Notes: generated by a model not told the origin, from the sequence alone. DNA of 64,000 bases from Acinetobacter tibetensis (GCF_023824315.1 NZ_CP098732.1:372001-436000), one strand, 5' to 3'. Positions 1 to 9,347 are shown, counted from the first letter of the stretch. Translations and numbers: made by a program.

Positions 1-568
1 GGCCTGCCCCCCAAGTATTATCCAATACGGTCAAAATCTGTTGAGCTTGCGCTTTTTGAACCAAGCCGACTAAATCAGGGAATTCTAAGGTGACGGATCC
101 TGCGGCTTCGAGCCAAAGAAGTTTGGCATGGTGGGATGGGGTAAAACTTGTAACATCTATAGGATTGTAAACTCGCACTTGAATGCCGTAGCGTTTTTCC
201 AGATTGCGCAGATGCTCCATATTAGGACCATAGACATTATCGGGTACCCAGACTTCATCACCTTGCGCGAGTAAAGCGGAATTGACTAAATTAATTGCAG
301 AAAGTCCACTGGGTGCCAATAAACAATATTCCCCACCTTCAATTTGAGCAATCTGGTCTGCGAGGGTAAATGTCGTTGGTGTGCCATGTGTACCATAACT
401 ATAGTCATACGGGTCAGTCCAGTGGCGATTAAATAGTGCATCGGTATTCTCAAAGATAATGGTGGATGCACGAAACAAGGGAGGTTGAACGCTGGAAATA
501 TACTGTGGTGCTTTTCTTGGTGCATGAATTAGCGCAGTTTGAGGTTTCTTGTTCAAGATGTGACTCAT
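1..568 (-). CDS. metC: cystathionine beta-lyase (5' part, runs off the left edge)
   Basis: About 189 N-terminal residues are visible, starting MSHILNKKPQ at 568. The family is the PLP-dependent Cys/Met metabolism enzymes. The sequence shows the YSYGTHGTPT substrate/cofactor loop, a LAPSGLSAIN helix that binds the PLP phosphate, and VLDNTW, where the Asp contacts the pyridine nitrogen of PLP. The PLP-binding lysine lies beyond the window edge. The family cleaves cystathionine to homocysteine, pyruvate and ammonia in methionine synthesis. The opening stretch, with RASTIIFENTDALF, fits MetC better than gamma-lyases. The gene is divergent from the amidotransferase gene, with a 146-bp gap between them. 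Confidence 0.85.
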   Translation of the reverse strand, partial: MSHILNKKPQTALIHAPRKAPQYISSVQPPLFRASTIIFENTDALFNRHWTDPYDYSYGTHGTPTTFTLADQIAQIEGGEYCLLAPSGLSAINLVNSALLAQGDEVWVPDNVYGPNMEHLRNLEKRYGIQVRVYNPIDVTSFTPSHHAKLLWLEAAGSVTLEFPDLVGLVQKAQAQQILTVLDNTWGAG

Positions 569-714
569 GTAAAGCGTAGGATGGAACCTAGATTAAGAGA
601 ATATGTCAATTTTCGCTACCGAATTAGGAAGAACTGTAAAAACAAGCAACCAAATCAAAAGTTGGCTTCAATTTTGCTAAATCTAAGCAAAGCTACAACA
701 ATAGGTTACAGCGC

Positions 715-1449
715 ATGAAGTCGCATTTAAAAGTACATTATTTTCAGCATATTGCTGGTGAAGGGTTCGGTAGTTGTTATGAGTTTTTAAAAGCGCATCA
801 GGCACAAATTACAGCCACAGAATTTTTTGCCTTACCTGTGGATTTACCTCTGGAAATTGAGGCTTTACCGCAAATTGAAGAAGTAGATCTTCTCATCATC
901 ATGGGAGGAACCATGAGTGTAAATGATGAAGTAAATTATCCATGGTTAAAAATCGAAAAGCGCTGGCTCAGACGTTATTTGGCATTGGGTAAACCTGCTA
1001 TTGGTCTGTGCTTGGGTGGGCAATTGATCGCGAATGCTTTGGGTGCTGCGGTCAGTAAGAGTGGCATGCAGGAACTGGGTTGGACGACGGTACGTAAAGT
1101 ACAACATGTACCCCAAGATTGTTTTGAGTTGCCTGAGCATTTTAATGTCATGCAGTGGCACAGTGAGACCTTTGAAATTCCGAAAGGCGCGATTCATTTG
1201 GCAGAAAATGATGTATGTCGCAATCAAATGTACCAGATTGGAAAGAATGTATTGGGCTTTCAGTTTCATCCCGAAATCACGCCAGAAACACTGAGTTTAT
1301 TTTTAGAAAATGATGATGAACTGGCTCACTTTTCAGGTGCCTTTGTGCAAACTGAAAGTGAATTGAAACATTCGCAGAAAGCACATTTTTTACAAGGGAA
1401 TCAGTTGCTCAATCAAGCCATTGAGTATGTCTTGCAAAAAACAGCGTAA
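715..1449 (+). CDS. class I glutamine amidotransferase (GMP synthase-like)
   Basis: A 244-residue single-domain protein. The nucleophile elbow GLCLGGQ carries the catalytic Cys near residue 99, and FQFHPEIT near residue 184 supplies the His and Glu of the triad. IIMGGTMSVND near residue 61 forms the oxyanion region. Stand-alone members of this family hydrolyse glutamine or act on gamma-glutamyl compounds; the synthetase domain of GuaA is absent, so the acceptor is unknown. An AGG lies about nine bases before the ATG. The S10 promoter follows within 60 bp on the same strand, and no terminator separates them, so some readthrough into the ribosomal operon is possible. Confidence 0.85.
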   Translation: MKSHLKVHYFQHIAGEGFGSCYEFLKAHQAQITATEFFALPVDLPLEIEALPQIEEVDLLIIMGGTMSVNDEVNYPWLKIEKRWLRRYLALGKPAIGLCLGGQLIANALGAAVSKSGMQELGWTTVRKVQHVPQDCFELPEHFNVMQWHSETFEIPKGAIHLAENDVCRNQMYQIGKNVLGFQFHPEITPETLSLFLENDDELAHFSGAFVQTESELKHSQKAHFLQGNQLLNQAIEYVLQKTA

Positions 1450-1506
1450 CGGTTAAATAGTAAACAATGGAAAATCATGGGAATTTGAAAAAAAAGGAAA
1501 ATGGAT

Positions 1507-1535
1507 TTGCTTAAGCGTTAAACAATGGCTATAAT
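1507..1535 (+). promoter_or_regulatory. sigma70-type promoter of the S10 operon
   Basis: TTGCTT at 1507-1512 and a perfect TATAAT at 1530-1535 are separated by 17 bp. A GC-rich discriminator (GGGCGACCC) follows, as is common in stringently controlled ribosomal promoters. It is the only strong promoter match in the gap before rpsJ. Confidence 0.75.
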
Positions 1536-1541
1536 GGGCGA

Positions 1542-1709
1542 CCCTTTAATGAAAGGGGGTTAACTGCGAAGAAAGTAGTTAACATCGTGACAGTCGTGGC
1601 ATCGATCATGACCTTAGTGATATTTCACTGCTCTTGACACTTACCTTATTTAGTGGGGTGAGATGCGTCAAGGGTGATTCTTTATATATTTGGCTTGGAG
1701 TTAACTGGT
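1542..1709 (+). promoter_or_regulatory. structured 5' leader of the S10 operon
   Basis: This untranslated leader of about 170 nt can form three hairpins: CCCTTT/AAAGGG (1542-1557), GTTAACT/AGTTAAC (1559-1583), and a longer one pairing 1633-1645 with 1657-1672 (CTTGAC/GTCAAG plus CTTACC/GGTGAG with one G-U pair). In E. coli the S10 leader is the target of L4 autoregulation. The arrangement here suggests a comparable role, but the E. coli L4 hairpin is not recognisable, so the ligand is inferred. Confidence 0.5.
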
Positions 1710-2021
1710 ATGTCTAACCAGAGAATTCGTATCCGTTTGAAGTCTTTTGATCACCGTTTAATTGATCAATCTGCTCAAGAGATCGTAGAAACAGCAAAAC
1801 GTACTGGCGCACAAGTTTGTGGTCCAATCCCGATGCCTACTCGTATCGAACGTTTTAACGTTTTAACATCACCACACGTTAACAAAGATGCGCGTGACCA
1901 ATATGAGATCCGCACTTACAAACGTTTGATCGACATCGTTCAACCTACAGATAAAACTGTTGATGCATTGATGAAGTTAGATCTTGCTGCTGGTGTTGAT
2001 GTTCAGATCGCTTTGGGTTAA
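1710..2021 (+). CDS. rpsJ: 30S ribosomal protein S10
   Basis: 103 residues starting [19 protein letters not shown], the universal S10 N-terminus. The start at 1710 is chosen because a TTGGAG Shine-Dalgarno lies at 1695-1700; an upstream in-frame codon at 1674 would add 12 residues not found in S10. S10 sits in the 30S head and, as NusE, also joins NusB in antitermination on rRNA transcripts. The internal [12 protein letters not shown] segment corresponds to the extended loop that reaches into the 30S head. It is the first gene of the S10 operon. Confidence 0.97.
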
Positions 2022-2027
2022 GACTTT

Positions 2028-2067
2028 CGGTTAATTAACGCTTTTAAGTTAATTAGGCCGCTTTTTT
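2028..2067 (+). promoter_or_regulatory. attenuator-like hairpin between rpsJ and rplC
   Basis: TAATTAAC (2032-2039) pairs with GTTAATTA (2048-2055), extended by CGG (2028-2030) with CCG (2058-2060). A run CTTTTTT follows directly at 2061-2067. The shape is that of an intrinsic terminator, but it lies inside an operon, so partial termination (attenuation) or an RNA-processing site is more likely than full stop. The AU-rich core makes it weak. Confidence 0.45.
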
Positions 2068-2080
2068 AGAGGTTATGCAC

Positions 2081-2719
2081 ATGGCTATTGGTTTAGTCGG
2101 TCGCAAGTGCGGTATGACCCGTATCTTTACAGATGCTGGTGTTTCTGTGCCTGTAACAGTGATTGAGGTTGATCCTAACCGCATCACTCAAATCAAAACG
2201 CTTGAAACTGATGGTTATCAAGCGATTCAAATCACTACTGGTGAACGTCGCGAATCTCGCGTAACTAACGCTCAGAAAGGTCACTTTGCGAAAGCGGGTG
2301 TTGCTGCTGGTCGTCTAGTTCAAGAATTCCGCGCTACAGAAGCTGATCTTGAAGGTCGTGAAGTTGGTGGTGTTCTAACTGTTGATTTGTTCACAGTTGG
2401 TCAAATCGTTGACGTTACTGGTACGTCTAAAGGTAAAGGTTTCCAAGGTGGTGTTAAGCGTTGGAACTTCCGTACCCAAGATGCTACTCACGGTAACTCA
2501 CTTTCTCACCGTGTTTTAGGTTCTACTGGTCAAAACCAGACTCCTGGTCGCGTATTCAAAGGCAAAAAAATGGCTGGCCATTTAGGTGCTGAACGCGTAA
2601 CTACACAGGGTCTTGAGATCGTTGCTATCGACACAGAACGTTCAGTTCTAGTTGTTAAAGGTGCGATTCCTGGTGCTACTGGTGGCGACGTTACCGTTCG
2701 TCCTACGATCAAGGCCTGA
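2081..2719 (+). CDS. rplC: 50S ribosomal protein L3
   Basis: 212 residues, [16 protein letters not shown] at the N-terminus. The ATG at 2081 has AGAGG eight bases upstream and is preferred over an ATG two codons earlier. L3 initiates assembly of the 23S domain VI region, and its long loop reaches the peptidyl transferase centre. [12 protein letters not shown] near residue 148 contains the glutamine methylated by PrmB in E. coli. The C-terminal half alternates glycine and basic residues, as usual for the loop. Confidence 0.97.
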   Translation: MAIGLVGRKCGMTRIFTDAGVSVPVTVIEVDPNRITQIKTLETDGYQAIQITTGERRESRVTNAQKGHFAKAGVAAGRLVQEFRATEADLEGREVGGVLTVDLFTVGQIVDVTGTSKGKGFQGGVKRWNFRTQDATHGNSLSHRVLGSTGQNQTPGRVFKGKKMAGHLGAERVTTQGLEIVAIDTERSVLVVKGAIPGATGGDVTVRPTIKA

Positions 2720-2730
2720 GGGGAAATAAC

Positions 2731-3333
2731 GTGAATTTAAAAACTGTTTCCGGCTCTGCTGTTGAATTATCTGAAGTTGCTTTCGGTCGTGAATTTAACG
2801 AAGCACTTGTACACCAAGTTGTTACAGCTTACTTAGCTGGTGGTCGTCAAGGTTCGAAAGCTCAGAAATCACGTGCTGACGTATCTGGCGGTGGTAAAAA
2901 GCCATTCCGTCAAAAAGGTACTGGTCGCGCTCGTGCCGGTTCTATTCGTAGCCCAATCTGGGTTGGTGGTGGTAAAACTTTTGCTGCTCGTCCACAAGAT
3001 TGGTCTCAAAAAGTTAACCGCAAAATGTATCGCGGTGCAATGCAATGTATCTTAGCTGAACTCGTTCGCCAAGATCGTCTTGTATTGGTTGAAGAGATTG
3101 CTGTTGCAGCTCCAAAAACTAAAGAATTGCTTGCGAAACTTAACGACTTGAATGCTACTCGCGCATTGATCGTTACTGATGCTGTAGATGAGAATCTATA
3201 TTTAGCAGCGCGCAACATTCCACACGTTGATGTGGTTGATGCTACTGCAATCGATCCTGTTAGCTTGATTGCGTTCGATAAAGTTGTTATGTCTGTTGCT
3301 GCTGCTAAGAAAATTGAGGTAGAACTCGGATGA
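2731..3333 (+). CDS. rplD: 50S ribosomal protein L4
   Basis: 200 residues with a GTG start at 2731, supported by GAGGGG at 2718-2723; no ATG lies nearby in frame. The extended exit-tunnel loop is clear at about residues 42-90 ([20 protein letters not shown], then [15 protein letters not shown]). In E. coli, L4 also represses its own operon through the S10 leader. The stop overlaps the start of rplW by four bases, indicating translational coupling. The weaker GTG start could help keep L4 output in check, which is inference. Confidence 0.97.
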   Translation: MNLKTVSGSAVELSEVAFGREFNEALVHQVVTAYLAGGRQGSKAQKSRADVSGGGKKPFRQKGTGRARAGSIRSPIWVGGGKTFAARPQDWSQKVNRKMYRGAMQCILAELVRQDRLVLVEEIAVAAPKTKELLAKLNDLNATRALIVTDAVDENLYLAARNIPHVDVVDATAIDPVSLIAFDKVVMSVAAAKKIEVELG

Positions 3334-3650
3334 ACAACGAACGTATCTATCAAGTCCTACAAGGACCTGTATTCTCAGAAAAAGCACAAGTTTTAGGTGA
3401 GACTGCTGGTGTTCAAGTTTTTAAAGTTGCACTTGATGCAAATAAACTTGAAATCAAAAAAGCAGTTGAACAACTCTTTGGTGTTCAGGTTGTTAAAGTT
3501 AACACAACGATCACTAAAGGTAAGTCTAAACGCTTTGGTAAAACATTAGGACGCCGTTCTGATGTTAAAAAAGCATACGTCACCCTGAAAGCTGGCCAAG
3601 ATGTTGAAATGGCTGACTTGGGCGATACCGCTGAAAGCGCAGCGGAATAA
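3330..3650 (+). CDS. rplW: 50S ribosomal protein L23
   Basis: 106 residues starting [20 protein letters not shown]23 sits at the tunnel exit and is the docking site for trigger factor and SRP. The basic stretch [18 protein letters not shown] near residues 60-77 is the loop that contacts 23S rRNA. Start and stop of adjacent genes share ATGA with rplD. The C-terminus has a short acidic tail ([12 protein letters not shown]). Confidence 0.97.
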   Translation: MNNERIYQVLQGPVFSEKAQVLGETAGVQVFKVALDANKLEIKKAVEQLFGVQVVKVNTTITKGKSKRFGKTLGRRSDVKKAYVTLKAGQDVEMADLGDTAESAAE

Positions 3651-3661
3651 GGACGAGAATT

Positions 3662-4486
3662 ATGCCAATTCAAAAATGTAAGCCAACGTCTCCTGGACGT
3701 CGCTTTGTAGAGAAAGTCGTTCACGACCATCTTCACAAAGGCGCGCCTTATGCTCCGTTGGTTGAAGCTAAAAAACGTACTGGTGGTCGTAACAACAACG
3801 GTCACATCACGACTCGTCACGTTGGTGGCGGTCACAAGCAGCACTACCGTCTTGTTGACTTTAAACGTAACAAAGATGGCATTCCTGCGACTGTAGAGCG
3901 TATTGAATACGATCCTAACCGTACAGCACACATTGCACTTGTATTGTATGCTGATGGTGAGCGTCGCTACATCATCGCGCCTAAAGGCCTTCGCGCTGGC
4001 GATAAAGTTCAATCTGGTAACGATGCTCCAATTCGTCCAGGTAACTGCTTACCGCTTCGCAACATGCCAATCGGTTCTACTCTTCACAACATCGAACTTA
4101 AAATCGGTAAAGGCGCGCAATTAGCTCGTTCTGCTGGTACTTCAGTTCAGTTGTTGGGTCGTGACGGTTCTTACGCCATCGTTCGTTTACGTTCTGGTGA
4201 AATGCGTAAAATTCACGTTGAGTGCCGTGCAGTTCTTGGTGAAGTTTCTAACCAAGAAAGCAACCTTCGCTCACTTGGTAAAGCAGGTGCAGCACGCTGG
4301 CGTGGCGTTCGTCCTACCGTTCGTGGTATGGCGATGAACCCAGTAGATCACCCACACGGTGGTGGTGAAGGGCGTAACAAAGGTATTCAACCTGTAAGCC
4401 CATGGGGTCAAAAAGCTAAAGGGTACAAGACACGTACCAACAAGCGTACGACTAAGATGATTATTCGCGATCGTCGCGTCAAGTAA
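3662..4486 (+). CDS. rplB: 50S ribosomal protein L2
   Basis: 274 residues, the usual L2 length. The N-terminus [15 protein letters not shown] is followed by the RNA-binding OB and SH3-like domains. [14 protein letters not shown] near residue 227 includes the conserved histidine close to the peptidyl transferase centre. The C-terminus [20 protein letters not shown] is strongly basic. It lies 11 bp after rplW, with GGACGAG as ribosome binding site. Confidence 0.97.
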   Translation: MPIQKCKPTSPGRRFVEKVVHDHLHKGAPYAPLVEAKKRTGGRNNNGHITTRHVGGGHKQHYRLVDFKRNKDGIPATVERIEYDPNRTAHIALVLYADGERRYIIAPKGLRAGDKVQSGNDAPIRPGNCLPLRNMPIGSTLHNIELKIGKGAQLARSAGTSVQLLGRDGSYAIVRLRSGEMRKIHVECRAVLGEVSNQESNLRSLGKAGAARWRGVRPTVRGMAMNPVDHPHGGGEGRNKGIQPVSPWGQKAKGYKTRTNKRTTKMIIRDRRVK

Positions 4487-4499
4487 AGGAATCTGACTA

Positions 4500-4775
4500 A
4501 TGCCTCGTTCATTGAAAAAAGGTCCATTCGTCGATGCGCACTTGTTCGCTAAGGTTGAAGCTGCTGTTGCTGCTAACAATCGTAAGCCGATCAAGACTTG
4601 GTCACGTCGTTCGATGATCCTCCCGGATTTTGTTGGTTTAACAATCTCTGTACATAATGGCCGTAACCATGTTCCAGTAATCGTATCTGAACACATGGTT
4701 GGTCACAAACTTGGTGAATTCGCGCCAACTCGTACCTATCGCGGTCACGGTGTTGACAAGAAATCTAAACGTTAA
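4500..4775 (+). CDS. rpsS: 30S ribosomal protein S19
   Basis: 91 residues, [19 protein letters not shown], with the conserved [17 protein letters not shown] and [13 protein letters not shown] segments. S19 forms a complex with S13 in the 30S head and contacts 16S helix 42 and the A-site finger. AAGGAATC lies just upstream of the ATG. The gap to rplV is six bases. Confidence 0.97.
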   Translation: MPRSLKKGPFVDAHLFAKVEAAVAANNRKPIKTWSRRSMILPDFVGLTISVHNGRNHVPVIVSEHMVGHKLGEFAPTRTYRGHGVDKKSKR

Positions 4776-4781
4776 GGTGCT

Positions 4782-5114
4782 ATGATGGAAGTTACTGCTA
4801 AATTACGCGGTGCCGCTATCTCGGCACAAAAAACTCGTTTGGTTGCAGACCTAATCCGTGGCAAATCTGTTGCTCACGCGCTTAATATTCTTAACTTCAG
4901 CAACAAAAAAGCTGCAGTTTTGGTTAAAAAAGCATTGGAATCTGCAATTGCAAACGCTGAACACAATAACAGTTTAGATGTAGACGACCTTAAGGTAACT
5001 ACGATTTACGTTGATGAAGGCACTAGCCTTAAACGTATTATGCCACGTGCTAAAGGTCGTGCAGATCGTATTACTAAGCGTACTTGTCACATTACCGTTA
5101 AGGTAGGGGTTTGA
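4782..5114 (+). CDS. rplV: 50S ribosomal protein L22
   Basis: 110 residues. The gene begins ATGATG, so translation could start at 4782 or 4785. L22 lines the peptide exit tunnel; the beta-hairpin here ([19 protein letters not shown], residues about 80-98) is where macrolide-resistance changes occur in other bacteria, and no insertion or deletion is apparent. The stop and the rpsC start are one base apart. Confidence 0.97.
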   Translation: MMEVTAKLRGAAISAQKTRLVADLIRGKSVAHALNILNFSNKKAAVLVKKALESAIANAEHNNSLDVDDLKVTTIYVDEGTSLKRIMPRAKGRADRITKRTCHITVKVGV

Positions 5115-5115
5115 T

Positions 5116-5871
5116 ATGGGTCAGAAGGTTCATCCAATCGGTATCCGCCTTGGTGTTGTAAAACGTCATAACGCCAACTGGTATGCGAGTCCGAAACAAT
5201 ACGCTGAATATTTGCTTAAAGATCTTCAAGTTCGTGAGTTTTTAACTAAAAAACTTAAGAATGCAATGATCAGCAATATTCTTATCGAACGTCCTACGGG
5301 CGCTGCTAAAGTAACGATTAGCACTGCACGTCCTGGTATCGTGATCGGTAAAAAAGGCGAAGACATTGAGAAATTACAGCGTGAACTTACTCAAATTATG
5401 GGTATTCCAGCGCAAGTAAGCATCAACGAAATCGATCGCCCAGACTTAGACGCTCGTTTAGTTGCTGAAGCAATTGCTTCTCAATTAGAAAAGCGTGTTA
5501 TGTTCCGTCGTGCTATGAAGCGTGCGGTTCAAAACACGATGCGTGCTGGTGCTAAAGGTATCAAAGTTGAAGTTTCTGGCCGTTTAGGTGGTGCAGAGAT
5601 TGCTCGTACAGAATGGTATCGTGAAGGTCGTGTACCTTTGCATACGCTTCGTGCGGACATCGACTACTCAACTATGCGTGCTGAAACGACTTACGGTACG
5701 ATTGGTGTTAAAGTGTGGATCTTCCGTGGTGAGATCTTGGGTGGCATGAAACAAGTCATGAACCCAGCTCCAGCTGAAGAACGTCCAGCTAAACGCGGTC
5801 GTGGTCGTGGTGAAGGTCAAGAGCAACGTCGTGGACGTCGTAATGACCGTGCTGCTGACAAGGGAGAATAA
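5116..5871 (+). CDS. rpsC: 30S ribosomal protein S3
   Basis: 251 residues. A type II KH domain lies in the first half, with the GKKG loop in [15 protein letters not shown] near residue 77. The C-terminal domain ([20 protein letters not shown]) lines the mRNA entry tunnel together with S4 and S5. Beyond about residue 215 a 35-residue tail is rich in Arg, Gly and Glu ([16 protein letters not shown]), longer than in E. coli (233 residues) and probably disordered. Confidence 0.97.
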   Translation: MGQKVHPIGIRLGVVKRHNANWYASPKQYAEYLLKDLQVREFLTKKLKNAMISNILIERPTGAAKVTISTARPGIVIGKKGEDIEKLQRELTQIMGIPAQVSINEIDRPDLDARLVAEAIASQLEKRVMFRRAMKRAVQNTMRAGAKGIKVEVSGRLGGAEIARTEWYREGRVPLHTLRADIDYSTMRAETTYGTIGVKVWIFRGEILGGMKQVMNPAPAEERPAKRGRGRGEGQEQRRGRRNDRAADKGE

Positions 5872-5874
5872 TCC

Positions 5875-6288
5875 ATGTTGCTACCTAAACGTACCAAATT
5901 CCGTAAAGTGCAAAAAGGCCGTAACACTGGTCTAGCGCACCGTGGTAGTACAGTATCATTTGGTTCAATCGCGCTTAAAGCAACTGAACGTGGTCGTATG
6001 ACTTCACGTCAAATTGAAGCTGCGCGTCGTACCATTAGCCGTCGTGTTAAGCGTGGTGGTAAGATCTTTATTCGTGTATTCCCAGACAAACCAATTACTG
6101 AAAAGCCATTAGAAGTTCGTATGGGTAACGGTAAAGGTAATGTGGAGTACTGGGTTTGTGAAATCAAACCAGGTAAGATCCTGTACGAAATGGAAGGTGT
6201 GAACGAAGAATTGGCGCGTGAAGCATTTACGCTTGCTGCTGCTAAGCTTCCGTTTAAAACCACTATCGTGACTCGGACGGTAATGTAA
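5875..6288 (+). CDS. rplP: 50S ribosomal protein L16
   Basis: 137 residues, [18 protein letters not shown]16 organises the A-site finger and tRNA elbow contacts. The segment [14 protein letters not shown] near residues 81-94 carries the arginine hydroxylated by RoxA in E. coli; whether that occurs here is unknown. The final A of its stop is the first base of the rpmC start codon. Confidence 0.97.
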   Translation: MLLPKRTKFRKVQKGRNTGLAHRGSTVSFGSIALKATERGRMTSRQIEAARRTISRRVKRGGKIFIRVFPDKPITEKPLEVRMGNGKGNVEYWVCEIKPGKILYEMEGVNEELAREAFTLAAAKLPFKTTIVTRTVM

Positions 6289-6485
6289 TGAAAACTAAAG
6301 ATCTACGTGAAAAATCGGTAGAAGAGTTGACAGCTTTGCTTGATGAGCAACAGCTTAACCAATTCCGTCTTCGTATGGCTAAAGCAACTGGTCAATTGGG
6401 TAAATCGCACGAAGTTGCGCTTACTCGTAAAACTATTGCTCGTATTAAGACCCTCCTTACCGAAAAACAGGGGAACGGACAATGA
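6288..6485 (+). CDS. rpmC: 50S ribosomal protein L29
   Basis: 65 residues forming the expected helical hairpin: [20 protein letters not shown], then [16 protein letters not shown] and a basic final helix. L29 lies beside L23 near the tunnel exit. Both ends overlap neighbours: one base with rplP and four bases with rpsQ (ATGA), so rplP-rpmC-rpsQ should be translationally coupled. Confidence 0.96.
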   Translation: MKTKDLREKSVEELTALLDEQQLNQFRLRMAKATGQLGKSHEVALTRKTIARIKTLLTEKQGNGQ

Positions 6486-6739
6486 GTGAAAAAACAGTCC
6501 GCACGTTAACTGGCAAAGTAGTAAGCGACAAAATGGACAAGTCTATTGTTGTGCTTATCGAACGTCGTGTTCAACACCCGTTGTATGGCAAATCAATCCG
6601 CCGTTCAACTAAATTACATGCTCATGATGAGAACAACACTGCTAAATTAGGCGACGTTGTGACAATCAAAGAAAGCCGCCCAATTTCTAAAACTAAGTCT
6701 TGGACTTTAGTTGAAGTTGTTGAAGCTGCTGCTGAGTAA
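6482..6739 (+). CDS. rpsQ: 30S ribosomal protein S17
   Basis: 85 residues with the OB-fold core [20 protein letters not shown] and the [19 protein letters not shown] strand pair. S17 binds 16S helices 7 and 11 early in assembly. AGGGGAACGG lies before its ATG, inside the end of rpmC. It is followed by the largest gap of the cluster so far (89 bp), which contains a long hairpin. Confidence 0.96.
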   Translation: MSEKTVRTLTGKVVSDKMDKSIVVLIERRVQHPLYGKSIRRSTKLHAHDENNTAKLGDVVTIKESRPISKTKSWTLVEVVEAAAE

Positions 6740-6750
6740 TTAAACGTTCT

Positions 6751-6810
6751 TGCATCATCGGTCAATTTCGAGTACTCTTTGAGCCTTTCGAAATTGCGAC
6801 CGGTGATGCA
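6751..6810 (+). promoter_or_regulatory. long imperfect hairpin between rpsQ and rplN
   Basis: The 21-base arm 6751-6771 pairs with the 23-base arm 6788-6810. The stem has 21 base pairs with one G-U wobble and a two-base GC bulge in the right arm; the loop is 16 nt. No T-run follows, so it is not an intrinsic terminator. It lies at the S10/spc boundary, 18 nt before rplN. It could be a protein-binding site, an RNase III cleavage site or an attenuator of spc expression; the sequence does not say which. Confidence 0.75.
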
Positions 6811-6828
6811 CGGTTTTGGAGTAGGGCA

Positions 6829-7197
6829 ATGATTCAAACCGAAACTATGCTCGACGTAGCAGACAACAGTGGTGCTCGCCGCGTACAATGTATTAAAGTA
6901 CTTGGTGGTTCGCATCGTCGTTATGCTTCAGTTGGCGATATTATTAAAGTTACTGTAAAAGAAGCTATTCCTCGCGCACGTGTTAAAAAAGGTGACGTGA
7001 TGAATGCTGTGGTTGTACGTACAAAATTCGGCATCCGTCGTCCAGATGGTTCAGTGATTCGTTTCGACGATAACGCAGCTGTTATTTTGAACAACAACAA
7101 AGCGCCGATTGCAACTCGTATTTTCGGACCAGTGACTCGTGAACTTCGTACTGAACAGTTCATGAAAATCATTTCATTGGCTCCTGAAGTTCTATAA
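6829..7197 (+). CDS. rplN: 50S ribosomal protein L14
   Basis: 122 residues, [20 protein letters not shown], the standard L14 start. L14 forms part of intersubunit bridges B5 and B8, and is the docking site of RsfS. GTAGGG precedes the ATG by two bases of spacer, which is short; the hairpin ending at 6810 may therefore affect access of ribosomes. It is the first gene of the spc section. Confidence 0.97.
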
Positions 7198-7206
7198 GAG
7201 GCACTC

Positions 7207-7524
7207 ATGGCTAAGATTAAAAAAGGCGATCAAGTAATTGTGATCGCAGGTAAAGAAAAAGGCAAACAGGGTACTGTTCTGTCTGTTTCTAATGACCGTG
7301 TTATGGTTGAAGGCCTTAACTTGGTTAAGAAGCATCAAAAGCCGAACCGTGCAACAGGTGCTGAAGGCGCTATTGTTACACAAGAAGCTTCGCTTCATAT
7401 TTCTAACGTGGCAATTTTTAATGCTACAACCCAAAAGGCTGACCGTGTTGGTTACCAAGTGACTGAAGGCGTGAAAACTCGCGTTTACAAATCAAATGGT
7501 GAATCAGTGGCGGTAGCGAAGTAA
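7207..7524 (+). CDS. rplX: 50S ribosomal protein L24
   Basis: 105 residues with an N-terminal KOW motif (KGDQVIVIAGKEKGKQGTVL, residues 6-25). L24 is one of the two assembly initiators of the 50S subunit and binds near the 5' end of 23S rRNA. It lies ten bases after rplN with GAGGCACTC upstream. Confidence 0.97.
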   Translation: MAKIKKGDQVIVIAGKEKGKQGTVLSVSNDRVMVEGLNLVKKHQKPNRATGAEGAIVTQEASLHISNVAIFNATTQKADRVGYQVTEGVKTRVYKSNGESVAVAK

Positions 7525-7539
7525 TAGGTTGAGAAGGCA

Positions 7540-8076
7540 ATGGCCAGACTTAAAACGCGTTACAATGACGAACTTAAAGCTCAGTTACAAGAGACTTTAG
7601 GCGTTAAAAATGTGATGGATATCCCTCGCATTACTAAAATCACGATCAATATGGGTGTTGGCGCAGCAGCTGCTGACAAAAAACTCCTTGATGGTGCTCT
7701 TGCTGATATGCAAGCAATTGCTGGTCAAAAACCAGTGCTTACGTTAGCTCGCAAATCAATCGCTGGTTTCAAAATCCGTGATGGTTGGCCGATCGGCTGT
7801 AAAGTTACTTTACGCGGCGAACGTATGTACGAATTCTTAGACCGTTTGATCTCGATTGCGATCCCTCGTATCCGTGACTTCCGTGGTTTCTCTGCGAAAT
7901 CATTTGATGGTCGTGGTAACTACTCTATGGGTCTTAAAGAACAAATCATGTTCCCTGAGATCGATTTTGATAAGATTGATCGTATTCGTGGTATGGATAT
8001 TACCGTTACTACGACTGCTCGCACCGATGACGAAGGCCGTGCGCTTATGCGTGCATTCGGCTTCCCGTTCAAATAA
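7540..8076 (+). CDS. rplE: 50S ribosomal protein L5
   Basis: 178 residues, [21 protein letters not shown]5 carries 5S rRNA into the central protuberance with L18 and contacts the P-site t[14 protein letters not shown] near residue 31 and [20 protein letters not shown] near residue 111 are characteristic. In E. coli the S8 repressor site is at the start of this gene; an equivalent structure is not obvious here. Confidence 0.97.
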   Translation: MARLKTRYNDELKAQLQETLGVKNVMDIPRITKITINMGVGAAAADKKLLDGALADMQAIAGQKPVLTLARKSIAGFKIRDGWPIGCKVTLRGERMYEFLDRLISIAIPRIRDFRGFSAKSFDGRGNYSMGLKEQIMFPEIDFDKIDRIRGMDITVTTTARTDDEGRALMRAFGFPFK

Positions 8077-8085
8077 GAGGTCGAT

Positions 8086-8391
8086 ATGGCTAAGAAAGGT
8101 ATGATTAATCGCGAATTGAAACGCGAAAAGACAGTTGCTAAATTTGCTGCAAAACGTGCTGAATTAAAAGCTACGATTGCAAATGTAAATGCAAGTGACG
8201 AAGAGCGTTTCGAAGCGATGATGAAGTTACAAGCATTACCACGTAATGCATCTCCAGTACGTCTTCGTAACCGTTGTGGTTTAACTGGTCGTCCTCATGG
8301 TTACTTCCGTAAGTTCGGTTTAAGCCGTAACAAATTACGTGACACAGTAATGCAAGGTGATGTACCGGGCGTTGTTAAGGCAAGCTGGTAA
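8086..8391 (+). CDS. rpsN: 30S ribosomal protein S14 (zinc-free form)
   Basis: 101 residues, [20 protein letters not shown]. The long form lacks the two CxxC pairs of zinc-binding S14; only one cysteine remains in [19 protein letters not shown]14 is a late assembly protein of the 30S head, next to S3 and S10. The zinc-free form avoids dependence on zinc supply. The C-terminus is the usual GVVKASW. Confidence 0.97.
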   Translation: MAKKGMINRELKREKTVAKFAAKRAELKATIANVNASDEERFEAMMKLQALPRNASPVRLRNRCGLTGRPHGYFRKFGLSRNKLRDTVMQGDVPGVVKASW

Positions 8392-8404
8392 GGAGCGACT
8401 AGAA

Positions 8405-8800
8405 ATGAGTATGCAAGATACCGTTGCCGACATGTTAACTCGTGTTCGTAACGCACAAATGGCAAAGAAACAATCTGTTTCTATGCCTAATTCTAAGTTG
8501 AAGGTTGCAATTGCAAACGTACTTCAACAAGAAGGTTATGTTTCAAATGTAGAAGTTGCTGAAGTTGAAGGCAAAGCTACTTTGACCATCACTTTAAAAT
8601 ATTTCGAAGGCAAACCAGTTATCGAAACTGTGAAACGCGTAAGCCGTCCTGGTCTACGTCAGTATCGCGGTAAAGATGCACTTCCGAGCGTTAAGCAAGG
8701 TTTAGGTATTGCAATTGTTTCTACAAGCAAAGGCATCATGACTGATCGCGCTGCACGTGCTGCAGGCGTTGGTGGTGAAGTTGTTGCTTTTGTTTCTTAA
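8405..8800 (+). CDS. rpsH: 30S ribosomal protein S8
   Basis: 131 residues from [18 protein letters not shown]. The start at 8405 has AAGGAG nine bases upstream; an earlier in-frame codon at 8357 would run through the end of rpsN and is unlikely, and 8411 is too far from the ribosome binding site. S8 binds the central 16S domain and in E. coli represses the spc operon. [23 protein letters not shown] is the conserved C-terminus. Confidence 0.96.
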   Translation: MSMQDTVADMLTRVRNAQMAKKQSVSMPNSKLKVAIANVLQQEGYVSNVEVAEVEGKATLTITLKYFEGKPVIETVKRVSRPGLRQYRGKDALPSVKQGLGIAIVSTSKGIMTDRAARAAGVGGEVVAFVS

Positions 8801-8813
8801 TAGGTGATTCCTC

Positions 8814-9347
8814 ATGTCTCGTGTGGCTAAAGCCCCAGTAACTGTGCCTAACGGTGTTACAGTTACTCAGAACGGCCGGCAGGTCGAAGTGAAAGGCAGT
8901 AAAGGTACATTGTCTTTCAACCTGCATGCGCTGGTCGAGCTTAAACAGGAAGACGGTATTGTAGCTGTTGCTCCAAAAGCTGAGTCGAAAGACGCTTGGA
9001 TGCAAGCTGGTACCGCTCGCGCTGTTCTTAACAACCTTGTTAAAGGTGTTAGTGAAGGCTTTGAACGTAAGTTGCAACTTATCGGTGTTGGTTACAAAGC
9101 TGCGGTTAAGGGTAACATTGTTAACCTTAACCTTGGTTTCTCTCACCCGATTGACTATACGCTTCCTGAAGGTGTAACTGCTGAAACTCCTACTGCAACT
9201 GAAATTATCCTTAAATCTGCTGATAAAGCACGTTTAGGTCAAGTTGCTGCAGATATCCGTGGTTACCGTCCGCCAGAGCCTTATAAAGGTAAAGGTGTTC
9301 GTTATTCTGATGAAGTTGTACTTCGTAAAGAAGCTAAGAAGAAATAA
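8814..9347 (+). CDS. rplF: 50S ribosomal protein L6
   Basis: 177 residues made of two similar L6 domains. The second contains GRYPP-type sequence [20 protein letters not shown] near residue 153, which binds the sarcin-ricin and L7/L12 stalk-base region of 23S rRNA. TAGGTGATT precedes the ATG. The C-terminus is basic (RKEAKKK). Confidence 0.97.
   Translation: MSRVAKAPVTVPNGVTVTQNGRQVEVKGSKGTLSFNLHALVELKQEDGIVAVAPKAESKDAWMQAGTARAVLNNLVKGVSEGFERKLQLIGVGYKAAVKGNIVNLNLGFSHPIDYTLPEGVTAETPTATEIILKSADKARLGQVAADIRGYRPPEPYKGKGVRYSDEVVLRKEAKKK

Noticed and set aside
286..525. 79-residue minus-strand frame inside the metC region
   Set aside because: It is out of frame with the cystathionine beta-lyase reading frame, which has clear motifs.
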